From positions 806,001 through 870,000 of the forward strand of contig MCGO01000001.1 in NCBI GenBank assembly GCA_002104985.1: 64,000 nt of DNA. The letters run 5' to 3'. Positions 43,063-53,766 of this stretch are shown here, one piece after another (the first letter of the stretch is position 1; each line of letters begins with the position of its first letter). The position numbers and the translations under genes are program-made. The notes under the pieces are model-generated. The model was not told the origin of the DNA, made no database searches, and saw only the letters and a program-made list of their open reading frames with translations. This DNA is from Rhizoclosmatium globosum. Lineage: Eukaryota; Chytridiomycota; Chytridiomycetes; Chytridiales; Chytriomycetaceae.

Positions 43063-46000
43063 TGAATAAAGAAGTTCTAAGTGTCATCTTTGTCTGACAA
43101 GTCCTCCAAAGTATTATAGCCTTCCTCTGTATCAATTGGAGGCAAAGGAGACAAGTGTAGGTACTCATGTAGTGTTGGAGGATCTAAATCAAAGAATGTA
43201 GAGATTTTGTTGGATTGCTTGCAGCAAGTTTGCATGTTGGTGAGTAAACTGCTTTGGATCCGTTAACAAATTTCAGAGCCTGATGTGGCTCAGGTCCAAA
43301 AACCAAAGTGTTTGATTGTGAACCACAGCTTGCTTGTTGAACATACCTGAAATCTTTCCAAGCAATTTTTGAAATCAAAGAAAGTAGAGTCTAATTTTTG
43401 AGCAATGATTCCGCTTGCTGCAAGGACGCACGCATATTTCAGTAATTCCTGAATTAGACAAGTCAAATCCTAGTAGGATGGTAGATTGGAAATTGTATGG
43501 ACGTTATTTGAGGCAATGGCCAAGGGCTGAAATCCTGGAGTCTTCAATTATCAATTTTGCCTGCCATTCACAGTTCAATTTTGCTGTCCTTGAAAATATT
43601 CGCGGAATGGCCGCACCTTACATTTGTCCACAGCCAATTTTTAATTGGTGGGAAGATCTTTACTCTAAATATGCGTCTGCCACAACACATATTCTTGGTC
43701 GTGGATTTGGACATATGGATGACAATAACGACAATGTTGAACAATCAATGAACCAGTTGAAAAGCGTCACAGGTGAATGCTCAAGTGCTGGGGACCACAC
43801 ACTCAGACACTGGCAAAGAGTATTCAAAGCATGAAGAAAGCAAATGTAACCTTTGGCCTTGATCCTAGATTGAATCTATGGGTGGCGTTTTGGAGCATAG
43901 TCATTAAACCAATGAGTCAGATAAAGGGTTGGATGATGTTACAGTAGTGTTACTTGAAAAGAGGCTTGTCATATATAAGTTGCCTGACAATGGTGGATAA
44001 GAGGAGAATGATGATTGTCAGTTTAATCTGTTGCCAGGAGTAGCCAAGTCTAAAAATCAGGTTTGACAAATACATATGCCATTGACTGACTAAAATTTAA
44101 TAGCTTGAGATCCACTTAAATTGGCATTGAGTCATAAAGATGATTTGGAACATGAATGGAAGCAACGTCAGATATTTGATAAACCTAGAATCATCCACCG
44201 GATTATCAGTCTTTTGGACAACACTCTCAAATTATCTTCTACATTACAGCCATTGATGTCTTGTGCGGAGACAATGAAAGCCAAATATCAAGAACTCTAC
44301 CAGGAATTAATTGGTCACAACTGTGATCTTCATTCACAGGCTGACTCTATCCTCTTGCTGGTGAATGATTGCTGCAACCTGTTCAAATGAACAGCTCTAG
44401 CAGTTGTCCCAAGTGGAGCCAAAGTTGAAGTGCATATAATTGTTGGAGACTCACAGCATCTCAGTTCTCATATGGCTTTTCATTCATTTGTCCATCAGTT
44501 GACAAAAACTTGTCCATGTACTTTAACAATTGCTGAAGATCTAACCTGTTGGCGAGAAAGAGGCATGGACTTTTTCCATTGGTTTTATGTTCCTGAGACA
44601 CAGAACGGGAAGACTTACTTCTCCTTGTATGACTGGCCTCTTTCACAAGGTCTTTACTCCTGCTGTATCTGAGAATGACTTTATTGGATGTATCAGCTTA
44701 GAGGAGGTGAAAACGTTGCTTCAATCTGGTCTGAGTTAACTCACAACAGAGTTTCTCAAGCGAGACAAAGAGAATGTACCAAAGGCAAAGTCCTTTTGGT
44801 CTGAAGGTTGAAGAAGCTTTAATTCTATTGGCAATGCCTTCAGAAGCTGTGGAATTTTGGAAAAAAATATGGAAGCTGATGAATCAAGGACAATGCTGGA
44901 CTCAGTGATGAAAACAGGATTGAAAGAGATTTATTTCATTTGAAAGCAAAGGTCACTGCCAATGTGAATCTTGCAATGACTTTCTTATCATCAATGACCG
45001 AGCTCAAACTTCTGATGATTGTTAGTTCTTGAAACGGCCAAAACCTTACCGTGGCCAGAAGTTCACAAAGAATATATACAAGTGGAATACACTAAGTAAA
45101 ACTCTCCCAATTAATACGGCAATCAAACTCAAGGTCAATTTTTTTGGAAGAAATGGGACAGAAAGGCAAAATCAATGCAGTCCTGAGAAACAGATAAAAT
45201 GAAGTTAAGGGCTTCAATTAAATAATTATACATTCATCAAATAAATCTAGTTTCTTCTTTTGTGGATTGGAAAGGGTGACTTTGATGTTCTGTGCATTTT
45301 TAGTGTTGCCATTTTTTTGGCGGATTGCTGCACCCTTGCAATTCTGCATGGTCATGAAATGAAGTTGGATCTATAACACCATCTTCCTCCAGGAATGCCT
45401 TGACACTGGTTTGAATAGCAAGTCTCTTGTTGATAGTAAGATAGCAATGATGATGAGGTCAGATAACATTGTAACGTGCTTTGAGCCCAAGGAAGCATTA
45501 TATACTTGGGGCGCAAAAGTTGGCATAGTAGTACAGAGCATAGCCCACTCAGCTTTCACTTCATTGTCTGAAACTGCTGAAATGGAGTTGTTGATTGGAA
45601 GGATGTAAGTCATTAATGGTTGGTGTAGAGGGGGGCATTTGTGATATCGTAGTGTGGAATTATTTAGAGGTGGTTGATAAAGAGGGAGGGCTCTTGTGAT
45701 TAGAACTGAAATGGGTTCAATAGGGGGCATATTGCTGGCAGAGCAATGGTACATCCAAGTGGGAGTTCTGCTGCTATGGCCATAATGGTCTGACCAGCTC
45801 CTAAGTGGAAAAATTTTAGGGGCTTCCCTTTTAGTTGGTCCCTGTGTTTCAATAGATTCCAGGCTTCTTACTGTTTAGTTCAGTAATTTTTAATGTATTT
45901 TGGCAGGACTTGAGGCTAGGCAATTACTCCAGGAGTTTTCCAGTTTATTTGTGGTTTCTTTCCAGTGAGAAGCTCAATAGGAGTCTTAGGCCCCGTTTGG

Positions 46001-46491
46001 CAACAAAAATTTTTTTGGAGCTCATTCTTCATAATCAATTCTTGGAGCGTTAATTTGATTCTGGAAAAAGAGGCTCTCTGAATTATGGAAAATGCAATAA
46101 TCTCTCTTTCTCCAATAAATCCAGTCATAAAAAATTCTCAAAATTTCAAACAGTTTATTAATAATCGAAATAAATAGACCAGTTCCAACGTGGAGTAAAA
46201 GCCAGATATGATGGTTGGTTGGTGTGAGGTTGAAGAGATGCAAGAGACAAGACAGAGAGAAACAAGAGGAACGGGGCCTATCTGTTCACACACTGTTAAT
46301 AAACAATGATGATGTTGTACATATGATGCCAGGCTGCCTTATCCTTGTCCTTTACGGCCGGCAGTTGAGTTGGAGTTGGTTGGAGGTGAACGGGAGACTG
46401 TTAGGCTATACAGTTTGGGCGGAAACAGCAGCCACAATTCCGTATACACTGCCGAGAGTCCAAAGGGTGCCTTTACGCTGTTTTCCTGTCA
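43063..46491. other. Degraded multi-gene transposon remains, unclassified
   Basis: Several plus-strand frames have protein-like composition but no recognised domain: 43415-43834 (SQFNFAVLENIRGMAAPYIC, NWWEDLYSKYASATTHILG), 44121-44390 (HEWKQRQIFDKPRIIHRIIS) and 44430-44672 (AFHSFVHQLTKTCPCTLTIA, ERGMDFFHWFYVPE). A minus-strand frame lies at 45371-45754. Stops and frame changes separate them, as in a decayed element of several kilobases. Confidence 0.45.
45916..46128 (-). pseudogene. Possible Copia-like pol fragment
   Basis: The only support is the phrase KTPIELLTGKKPQINWKTPG, close to the conserved integrase-end motif TPYELWxGKKP of Ty1/Copia elements. Flanking sequence gives no further pol motif. 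Confidence 0.3.
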
Positions 46492-46989
46492 TTAGTGCGA
46501 ATGCATCTGAATGGTGGATAGAGGAGGCAAAGTATGAAGAAGAGAATGAAAAGAACTTCGCGAAAAATACACCTGTTCCCGAACACCACCCATGACAAAG
46601 TGCACGCAAGGCAAGACCTGGCACAAGTTACTGGCTCCCCAATCTGCCTGAAACGCCATGTGTGCCTCCCTCTTTAGTCTGCTGTGCTGGTTGGACCGCT
46701 TCTTGCCTTTAAGGGGACCATTGCCACTTTGCATCAAGCAGGTATCTTGAGTGAGCTCCGTAACTCCAACGGCATCATCGGGCTTCAGACAATGAGCGTT
46801 GAATGCTGTTTCCACCTCTGGCAAAAGTAGATCTCGTCCGTTGCGCTTCAACAGCCATACATGCGATGCAATGCGAAGATCTGATTGTCTTTGTTGCTTA
46901 TCATTGATTGTTTTATTTGATGCTGTCCGAACAGATGTACCCATAGAGATAAGAAGAAGAAAAAAGGGGAGAGGGAAAATGAAATTCAA
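46492..46989 (-). CDS. Uncharacterised open reading frame
   Basis: 165 codons beginning with a signal-peptide-like hydrophobic run (MNFIFPLPFFLLLISMGTSV), then a basic region with several Cys (PDDAVGVTELTQDTCLMQSG, LKGKKRSNQHSRLKREAHMA). Family not recognised; it lies at the edge of the transposon-rich region and could be transposon-derived. Spliced boundaries unknown. Confidence 0.3.
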   Translation of the reverse strand: MNFIFPLPFFLLLISMGTSVRTASNKTINDKQQRQSDLRIASHVWLLKRNGRDLLLPEVETAFNAHCLKPDDAVGVTELTQDTCLMQSGNGPLKGKKRSNQHSRLKREAHMAFQADWGASNLCQVLPCVHFVMGGVREQVYFSRSSFHSLLHTLPPLSTIQMHSH

Positions 46990-47149
46990 ATTATATGACT
47001 CATGATGAGTGGGGGGGAGCCTTCAACTCCCAGGGAGCCGCTTGTGGTTTTTCCTTTATTTAACCCCAAATTCAAAATTAACAGTGTAGATCCCCAGAGC
47101 TTCTAAGTAAAATGAGATATATAACAAGATAAAGACACACTTGATTCTT
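46990..47149. other. Intergenic, 3' flank of the velvet gene
   Basis: AT-rich with no gene seen. Confidence 0.4.
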
Positions 47150-48424
47150 TCAATAATCATCAGATGACTCAGTCTGAGCGTTTTTTGTTCTAGTTTTGTT
47201 TTGCCTTATCTTGGCACCTTGTTTGGCAAAGCAACGACTCAACGCTGTTGTCTCCGGGATTCCAGGAAACTCCTTTGGATTATATACTCTGAAGACGTCG
47301 CTCACAGCAGATGCCACCGGCCGTGATCCAGGCATTGACATGTCAAACAGATCAAACCGAAGCCGGAACCGCCCGCTTGCGCGCACTGCAAGCTCCGGAT
47401 ACACATAGAACAGCCCCTGTTTCTTCTCAAGATCCACGAGTGGTCGGGAAATGGATATCAGTTGGCCCATCATAATCTGAGATTTGACTGAAGGCATCAC
47501 ATTATACTTTTGTCGTTTTGACAGAGGTTCACCACCTTCACTGGACCTAATAGGGGTATATGTCACTGAAGGTTCTTCCATCTGAGATTTTCCACCATGC
47601 GTCATGTCTGTGCTCATGTTTCTATCATTTGGTGTTACGGTCTTAGTAATGCTTACTCCATTCACCCCAAATTAAAACACTCACTGTGTCCAAAGACTCG
47701 CAAACAAGACTAAATTCACAGAAGACGCCATATCACATCCCTTCAACTGAACACTAAGATTTATTTGGTGTGTCAGCATATCTGGATCTCAAACAGCACA
47801 GCCACATCTCAAAACCAATTAACCAAAAAGATGACATACATGGGAGGCGGATGTATTGGCCTTTTATCGGAAGCTGCAACTCCTGAAACACGAGCTCGAA
47901 TCGGCTGCTGAACCACAACAATGTTCAACCCCCCTTGCACCACCGATCTTGTCGCACTAGCCGCACCACTCTGCAAAACAAAGAAAACGTCAGTATCCTA
48001 AACATAATCAGGTATCGCCATAGCTCCCCTCCCATGTGGTTCAAGGGAGATGTGAGTTGCCGCAAAACTCAAAACTCCGCGCCCTCCCTCGATCCATGAA
48101 AATTTTCATTCCTCCCTTCATTCTTCATTCATGACTTCTTACCATATGACTAACAAGTGCTGCAGGTTTGATAGCTTCATTTGCATTCGCCATGGCAGTT
48201 GTGTGTTCCCGGATTCTTGAACGCTGACTAGCATCGGTCCTGATTTCTCCAGACATGAGACTTGATACTGACGGTAGAGTCATGGATGACGGAGGGAGTG
48301 GAGTGGATTCAGGTGTCTCTTCAGGAAGGGAGGAGAATGGCGAAAGCGCAGGTGGTGAAGGGGTAAATGAAGCAGGCGATGTAGTTTCGATTACGGCAGC
48401 AGCTTGGAGGAGTTGGTCAAGCAT
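47150..48424 (-). CDS. Velvet-domain transcription regulator
   Basis: A fungal regulator of development and secondary metabolism; the velvet fold binds DNA as dimers. Exon 1 (48424 to about 48140): MLDQLLQAAAVIETTSPASF, Pro/Ser-rich. Exon 2 (about 47970-47850) has the family entry motif QQPIRARVSG and RPIHPPP. Exon 3 (about 47790-47690): QINLSVQLKGCDMASSVNLV. The last exon (from about 47665) has a Ser-rich insert, then GQLISISRPLVDLEKKQGLF, FYVYPELAVRASGRFRLRFD, VFRVYNPKEFPGIPETTALS and CFAKQGAKIRQNK. The order is that of VelB/VosA-type proteins. The insert between the two halves is longer than usual. Confidence 0.85.
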
Positions 48425-48677
48425 TCGTATTGAATAGATTCTAAGTTGTATTCAGTGATTAGTGTTTCTGTATCCCGTTTATGTATTGAGTGTTGAGTGT
48501 TGTTTGGGATGGGGGTCTCACCGAAACCACTCAATGCAAGTTTTTTGCGGGACAGGAGTTCCCGGAAAAATGGTTCGAGAAGGAAAACTTGCGGAATCCC
48601 CATCGGCATCGGCCACAGGAGGGTCCGCGATGGAGATTTAGACACAAAAAATGCCGATGGCTGACGTTAAAACCACA

Positions 48678-49430
48678 TCAAGAAGCTATTAAAACGTTGA
48701 AAGACGTAATGGCAGTTGGCGGGAAATGTAATGTACTTCTTTTAACTTTTATTTCGTTGACGCTGTTATTTTCTTGATTCGAATCATCGCTATCACTTTC
48801 AATACTTTTGCTCGTCTTGTCTCCAGGAAGAACACTACTCCTCAGCCGTATTTTAAGACCCTGACGCGCAAGACATTTGCTAAGAACCGTTGTTTTGGTG
48901 ATTCCCGGAAAAGATTTAGGCGAATACACTTGAAACCCTTCCGAGAATGCCATTGCTATCGGAGGCACACCATTAAACCGATGCATACTGAATTTAATAT
49001 TTAGTAAGAAGGGCATGAGAGTGCAAAGCAGATGGTGATCGGAGGGGTTACACTAATCTCGGTCAATTGAAATGGTCCTTCGCGTTTCCCGTAACAGCTC
49101 TGCTCTCTATTAATACACTCGGCAGAATGCCAATCCTTTTTCCAAATGGCAATGATGTCGTTTTCGGCGTTTTGAATGATCCGGGCGGGGATAGATCCGC
49201 ACATACGGGGCAAGCCCCGAGTTTCACCCATGACTGTGGACAAGCCCCCGACAACACTTAAAATATGGCGGGAAACAATCAAACTCACAGTTCATTTCGT
49301 ATAAATCAAACTTGATTCGATATCTCCCACTACTCCGTACAGATAGTTCCGGAAACACAAAGTAGAATCCCATATCATTATCCGTACCTATCAAGTTCAG
49401 ACGCCAACCTATCAAAATAAAGTAAACCAA
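48678..49430 (-). pseudogene. Second velvet gene, only the C-terminal half found
   Basis: GFYFVFPELSVRSSGRYRIK and FDLYEMN (49390-49290) continue, after a 280-290 bp gap, with VYSPKSFPGITKTTVLSKCL and ARQGLKIRLR, then a Ser/Asp-rich tail to the stop at 48678. The gap behaves as an intron (GTGAGT at one end, a CAG before MHRFNGVPP) but is unusually long here and also reads as an open frame. I could not find the velvet entry motif (QxPxRAR..RPIxPPP) in the 330 bp upstream to the GH1 gene. It may be a truncated duplicate of the neighbouring velvet gene, or missed exons may be hidden by sequence errors. Confidence 0.6.
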
Positions 49431-49763
49431 CCAGGTGCACTGGTAGAACGTCCTTACTCAACAGCAAACTCAACAGTCTCCGTCAAGTTTCACCGGGAAG
49501 ATGACGGCGCACGAGACCGTGGCTCAACGTGCGTTAGAGGTCAGACGAGGTTTATTTCAAGGTCACTCGTGATGCCAGACATTTCGTTTGAGCGACTGAC
49601 TGCCGCGAATCATGGCGTTAGTGCTTACGCTCTTCAGCCTAATCGTTGGCGACGTCAAGTAGACTATTGAATTTGATATAATATGTTTTTGATTTTACAC
49701 CAATATGTAGTTGCATCAAAAGTTTATTCAAAAACGCAAAAATGATTTTTAACGGGAAAAACT

Positions 49764-51793
49764 TCAAGCAAACAACAAGAATATAGCAAGTGATGTTAAC
49801 CCTGCAGCCACAGTTGCAGCACCACCTGAATTCTTTGCAGTTGTTGCAGTTGCTGCAGCAGAACCAGTATTTGTTGGCCCTGATCCAGTTGCTGAAGCGG
49901 TAGCTGAAGGCGCAGCAGTTCGAACAAACGGCGAAATCAAGGTAGCATTTGCAAAAAAGTCCTTCAAATACTTTGCAGAGTCCTTGACAGTTCTAGTCAA
50001 ACTACCTTTTTCAGTCTCCACATTTCCTGTAGAATCGAAATCTGTGTTGAATTAGAAACGCTTGAAACAATACGTACAACTTACAATCAACAGCAACATG
50101 TCCCCAACGCAAAGAATAAGTATTGAATTCATAGTTATCGAGCAAACTCCATGCAAGCATCGCCAACAGAGGAACTTTATCAACCGTAATCGCTTCCAAC
50201 ACCAAGGGAGCAGCCTCCTGCCACCACTGAACACGATACGTATCCTTAATCACATCTTGAATATTGTTTTCCATCGAGTTTGGAACGTGGAACCCAATCT
50301 CTGACAACACAATTGGGACTTTGTATCGATCGTAAAGGAATTTTGGCATTTTGCGGGGACCGATTGGGTTTGGGTTTGGCCAGTAGGTTGGATCACTGAT
50401 TGGGTCAGCAGAAACGCCAACGGTGCTATAGACGTTGACGGCAATGAAGTCACATGTTCCTTTCATGAGGTCTTTTTCGGCTTGAGTGAATGGGACTGGA
50501 TCGATTGTAACGCACTTTGTGACGTCGAGGTTGCATGCTTGTTGACCGTTTGCATATGTTCCGTACTGATACAATGGTTAGCTTTACAACATGTGTGAGC
50601 TGTATTTGAGTACTTACATCGCCAAAGACGCAAGGATCATAGAACCACTGGGTTTGTTTGTCTAAACTGCTGCCATCACTTTGAGGTTCAACCCACTCCA
50701 TAATCTGAGGAATCGAAAACTTCCAGTTCTTGGACAGCGCTGGGTACTTTGCTCTTGCGTTCTTGACAACGTTGCCGTGGATGAGGTGACTATTTTTCAT
50801 ACATTTCATGTACAACTCTGGCGTGTTTGTGGTCATGGGAGGGAACTTTGGATTCATCATGCACATATCGCAGTTGGCTCTTGGTTCATTGATGGTTAGC
50901 CTATTTGAGAGTTTTTTGGGTTAGTTAAAACTGGAAAGGGGCTGAACTCAGTGCGTTGTTGAACCACTTCACATCGGATGCGGAAGTCACCCAAACCAAC
51001 AACTCACCAATAATTAACACGGTCACCGAAATTAGCCAATAAGACATCAGCATACACCAGGAAGGCATCCACAATTTTATCACTCGCCCAGCCACCAAAA
51101 CTGTCCTGACAAGTCTGAGGCAAATCCCAATGGTACATGGTCAAGAAAGGCTCAATCTTGTACGCAAGCAATTGATTAATCATTTTGTTGTAGAAGGCGA
51201 TTCCTTGCGGGTTGATTTCACCAGTACAGTTCTTGAGGACACGCGACCATGAGATGGAGAAGCGATATGCTGTTGCACCCAAGTCTGCAAGGATTTTGAG
51301 GTCTTCGTCGATGCGATGGTAGTGGTCGGCAGCAATGAAAGGAGCCTTGACGGACGTGCCAAGGTTGGTGTAGTAGGCTGGTCGTAGCAAGTGTTAGCTG
51401 AGCTGAGCTTACAGAGGGTTCGTGGCGACACACGCGATCATCTCGCTAGCTACTTCTTTTAAGATGAAAAGGGCAGTTATCTCGTACCATCAAAGACATC
51501 AGGTTCCTTCCCGTCCACGTTCCAGGCTCCTTCCGTCTGGAGCGCAGAACCTCCAAAGCCCCAGGCCATACTGATTGGTTGCTGCGCGACTGCTGCCATA
51601 CTGACGCCTTGAATAGTTCTTGAAGCGGTTTTTCTGAGTCTTTCGGCTGATCCAAAAATAGCACTGCAATCGCTGCAACCGACACTCCCACAAGACCACA
51701 TAGTGTGAATGCACATAAAAGACGGCGCAAAGTTGCTTTGGAGGAAGGCGGTGTGCGAGGAACAGGATCAAGTCGTTTCTCCAGAGTCTCCAT
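49764..51793 (-). CDS. GH1 beta-glucosidase, membrane-anchored at one or both ends
   Basis: A glycoside hydrolase family 1 enzyme, likely a cell-surface beta-glucosidase. The start METLEKRLDPVPRTPPSSKA precedes a hydrophobic segment (LLCAFTLCGLVGVSVAAIAV), a signal anchor. Then GFGGSALQTEGAWNVDGKEPDV, YRFSISWSRVL, MYHWDLPQTCQDSFGGW, and after an intron WLTINEPRANCD (acid/base Glu in NEP), DFIAVNVYSTVGV and IVLSEIGFHVP (nucleophile Glu in SEIG, where most members have TENG), WSLLDNYEFNTYSLRWG. The tail is Ser/Thr/Ala-rich and ends in a hydrophobic run (AATVAAGLTSLAIFLLFA), like a GPI signal. About five introns. Start chosen as the Met before the anchor. Confidence 0.85.
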
Positions 51794-52245
51794 TGGTTGT
51801 TGATTTGACGGCAACTTCGCAAGTTCGAAAATGAAAAAGGTGATTTGCTTATTAACCTTCTCGAAGAAAGGAAGAAGAAGAAGGATCGTGTCGGTGAGAT
51901 AATGCAAGAATAAGGGTTGTGTCTCTTCGACGTCAAGTCATGAGAATATGTCATCTTGAACCAATTTAAAACATTGGTTGAAACGATGAGATTGTCTCAA
52001 GGAAAACTATCCACAAAATCGTTCAAATCTGTGCGTCGCAAGCTGCATCGCCGGTGATATGTGGATTTTGGTTAGATCATAAAGATTTTAGCAAGACTAT
52101 GAAATATTTATTGATATTTTCTGTATATTTACAGTATTTACTTGATTTCTCAGATATCTCATTCTTCATTTGATTTGTTTGTCATCTAGCGCCCTTGTGC
52201 TTTGCGGAAAAAGACAACTGAAACAGGCATCCCAACACGCAACTT
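51794..52245. other. Divergent promoter region between GH1 and PEX19
   Basis: AT-rich in the centre (52080-52180), no gene supported. Confidence 0.5.
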
Positions 52246-53471
52246 ATGATGGGCAAACAGGAGCAAAAACAGCGTCAGACGATGACTTCCTCGATGGTTC
52301 GTCTTTCTCCTCTGCCGCTCTCGATGTTCACCAACCGACCCCTTAAACAACAAACAAACACAGACATCCTCGATGACTTTGCGCCCTCGGTCACCGCCAC
52401 CGCCACGTCCACGTCCACGTCCAAACAACAACCACCTTCAACGTCGTCAACGTCGTCCACCCAAATCGATGCCGACTTCGAAGCGCAACTCGCTCTTGGA
52501 ATGGAAAAACTGCTCGCAGACTTTGCAAAGGCATCCGGAAACTCGGCCGACGACTCCGACAACGTGCCCTCCGCAGACGAAGTGAAACAGACAATGGCCG
52601 CTCTCATGGGCGCTTTCGATGCGAAACCGGCTTCGAAGCCTGACTCACTCGCTTCAACTCAAAGAAACAACACACTGACAAGAAACACGACTTCCATGCG
52701 GCAATCAACGACACCCTCGAAAACCTCAAAGATTCAAAAGTGAAAGTAGAGGTACCGTCAATCGTACCTTATTCGTGTACGAACCAACCAGCTCAATTCA
52801 CTTGCAGACCGAACTCAACAACTCGCAACAGCAAGAACCTGGATCAGAAGACATGGAAGCTATGATGAAAGAGCTCGAGGAAATGATGGGATCGGCCGAA
52901 TTTGAAGACATGTTTGGAAGTGTGATGGGACAGCTCATGTCCAGGGATTTGTTGTATGAACCCATGAAGGATCTGGCAACTAAGGTGCGTTTTTTTTGAG
53001 GAGTATAGAAAGATGGAAATTTGGTGTGATGGGTAAGCTGTGACAAGTACTATGCCGGAGGAAGGAATTTCAACTTGAGGAATAATCATTTGGATCTATC
53101 GTCTTACCAAACAACAACAGTACCCTGAATACCTCCAAGAAAACAAGTCAAATATCCCCAAAGCCGATTACGAACGATACAAAGCGCAGCACTTGATTGT
53201 AGTTGACATCATGAAGGTATATGACGACGAATCTGTAACAGGCGATGAAGAACAAAAACGCGTGGGAGATTTGATGCAAAAGGTGAATTTATCTGGTTCG
53301 AATCGACCTCGCTTCTTAACCGCTGTTTAACAGATGCAAGAGCTTGGAAATCCACCAGAAGGAATCATGAAAGAATTAACCCCAGGTATGGAAGTGGGTC
53401 CAGATGGTCTTCCAAAGTTCCCAATGCCGGGAATGCCTGGTGGTAACGTACCCGACTGTTGTATTATGTAG
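52246..53471 (+). CDS. PEX19: Peroxin-19 (PEX19), peroxisomal membrane protein chaperone
   Basis: A soluble receptor that delivers tail-anchored and other membrane proteins to peroxisomes. Seen in order: an acidic N-terminal block (TDILDDFAPS), QIDADFEAQLALGMEKLLAD, FHAAINDTLENLKDSKVK, then after an intron TELNNSQQQEPGSEDMEAMM, MLKELEE-type helix EFEDMFGSVMGQLMSRDLLY, EPMKDLATK, exon YPEYLQENKSNIPKADYERY, exon MQELGNPPEGIMKEL and the C-terminal CCIM, a CaaX box for farnesylation typical of PEX19. Apparent single-base losses: one in the first 150 bp (an alternative frame reads ASDDDFLDGSSFS) and one before DFHAAIND. The true start may be upstream of 52246. Confidence 0.9.
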
Positions 53472-53537
53472 AAAGAAGTGGCGATGTTGTTTGTTTGTTT
53501 GTTTGAAGAAATAAGGCTGTAACCCTGTATGTCATAC

Positions 53538-53674
53538 TAAGGAGTAATAAATTATCGATAAAAACTTGCTTGGTTTGGTTTTCAGATAATTATGCATCAT
53601 AAAACAAAGTTGATGTGTTCTCAACCCCGCTTTCTATTCGATTGGTATACATTTCATATCAGTTTCCACCTTTC
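53538..53674 (+). repeat. Direct repeat, copy 1 (pair with 57161-57292)
   Basis: Begins TAAGGAGTAATAAATTAT and runs through TTGGTTTGGTTTT, ACAAAGTTGA, CTTTCTATTCG and a TTTCCACCTTT-type end, all found in the same order at 57161-57292 with small gaps. Confidence 0.7.
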
Positions 53675-53766
53675 CTTAATGAATAAAGAATAAAGCCAAG
53701 TTCTGTATCTCGTTTTGTAATTTTCTCCGCTGACAATTCCAACATCAAAACAAAACACTGCATCGG

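Noticed and set aside
46215..46595. 126-codon plus-strand frame as a gene
   Set aside because: It overlaps the minus-strand frame at 46492-46989, and neither has a recognised domain; only the minus frame has a signal-like start.
49001..49288. Open frame of 95 codons between the two velvet blocks as an independent gene
   Set aside because: It lies exactly where an intron is expected, begins and ends at the splice-like sites and has no recognisable domain.
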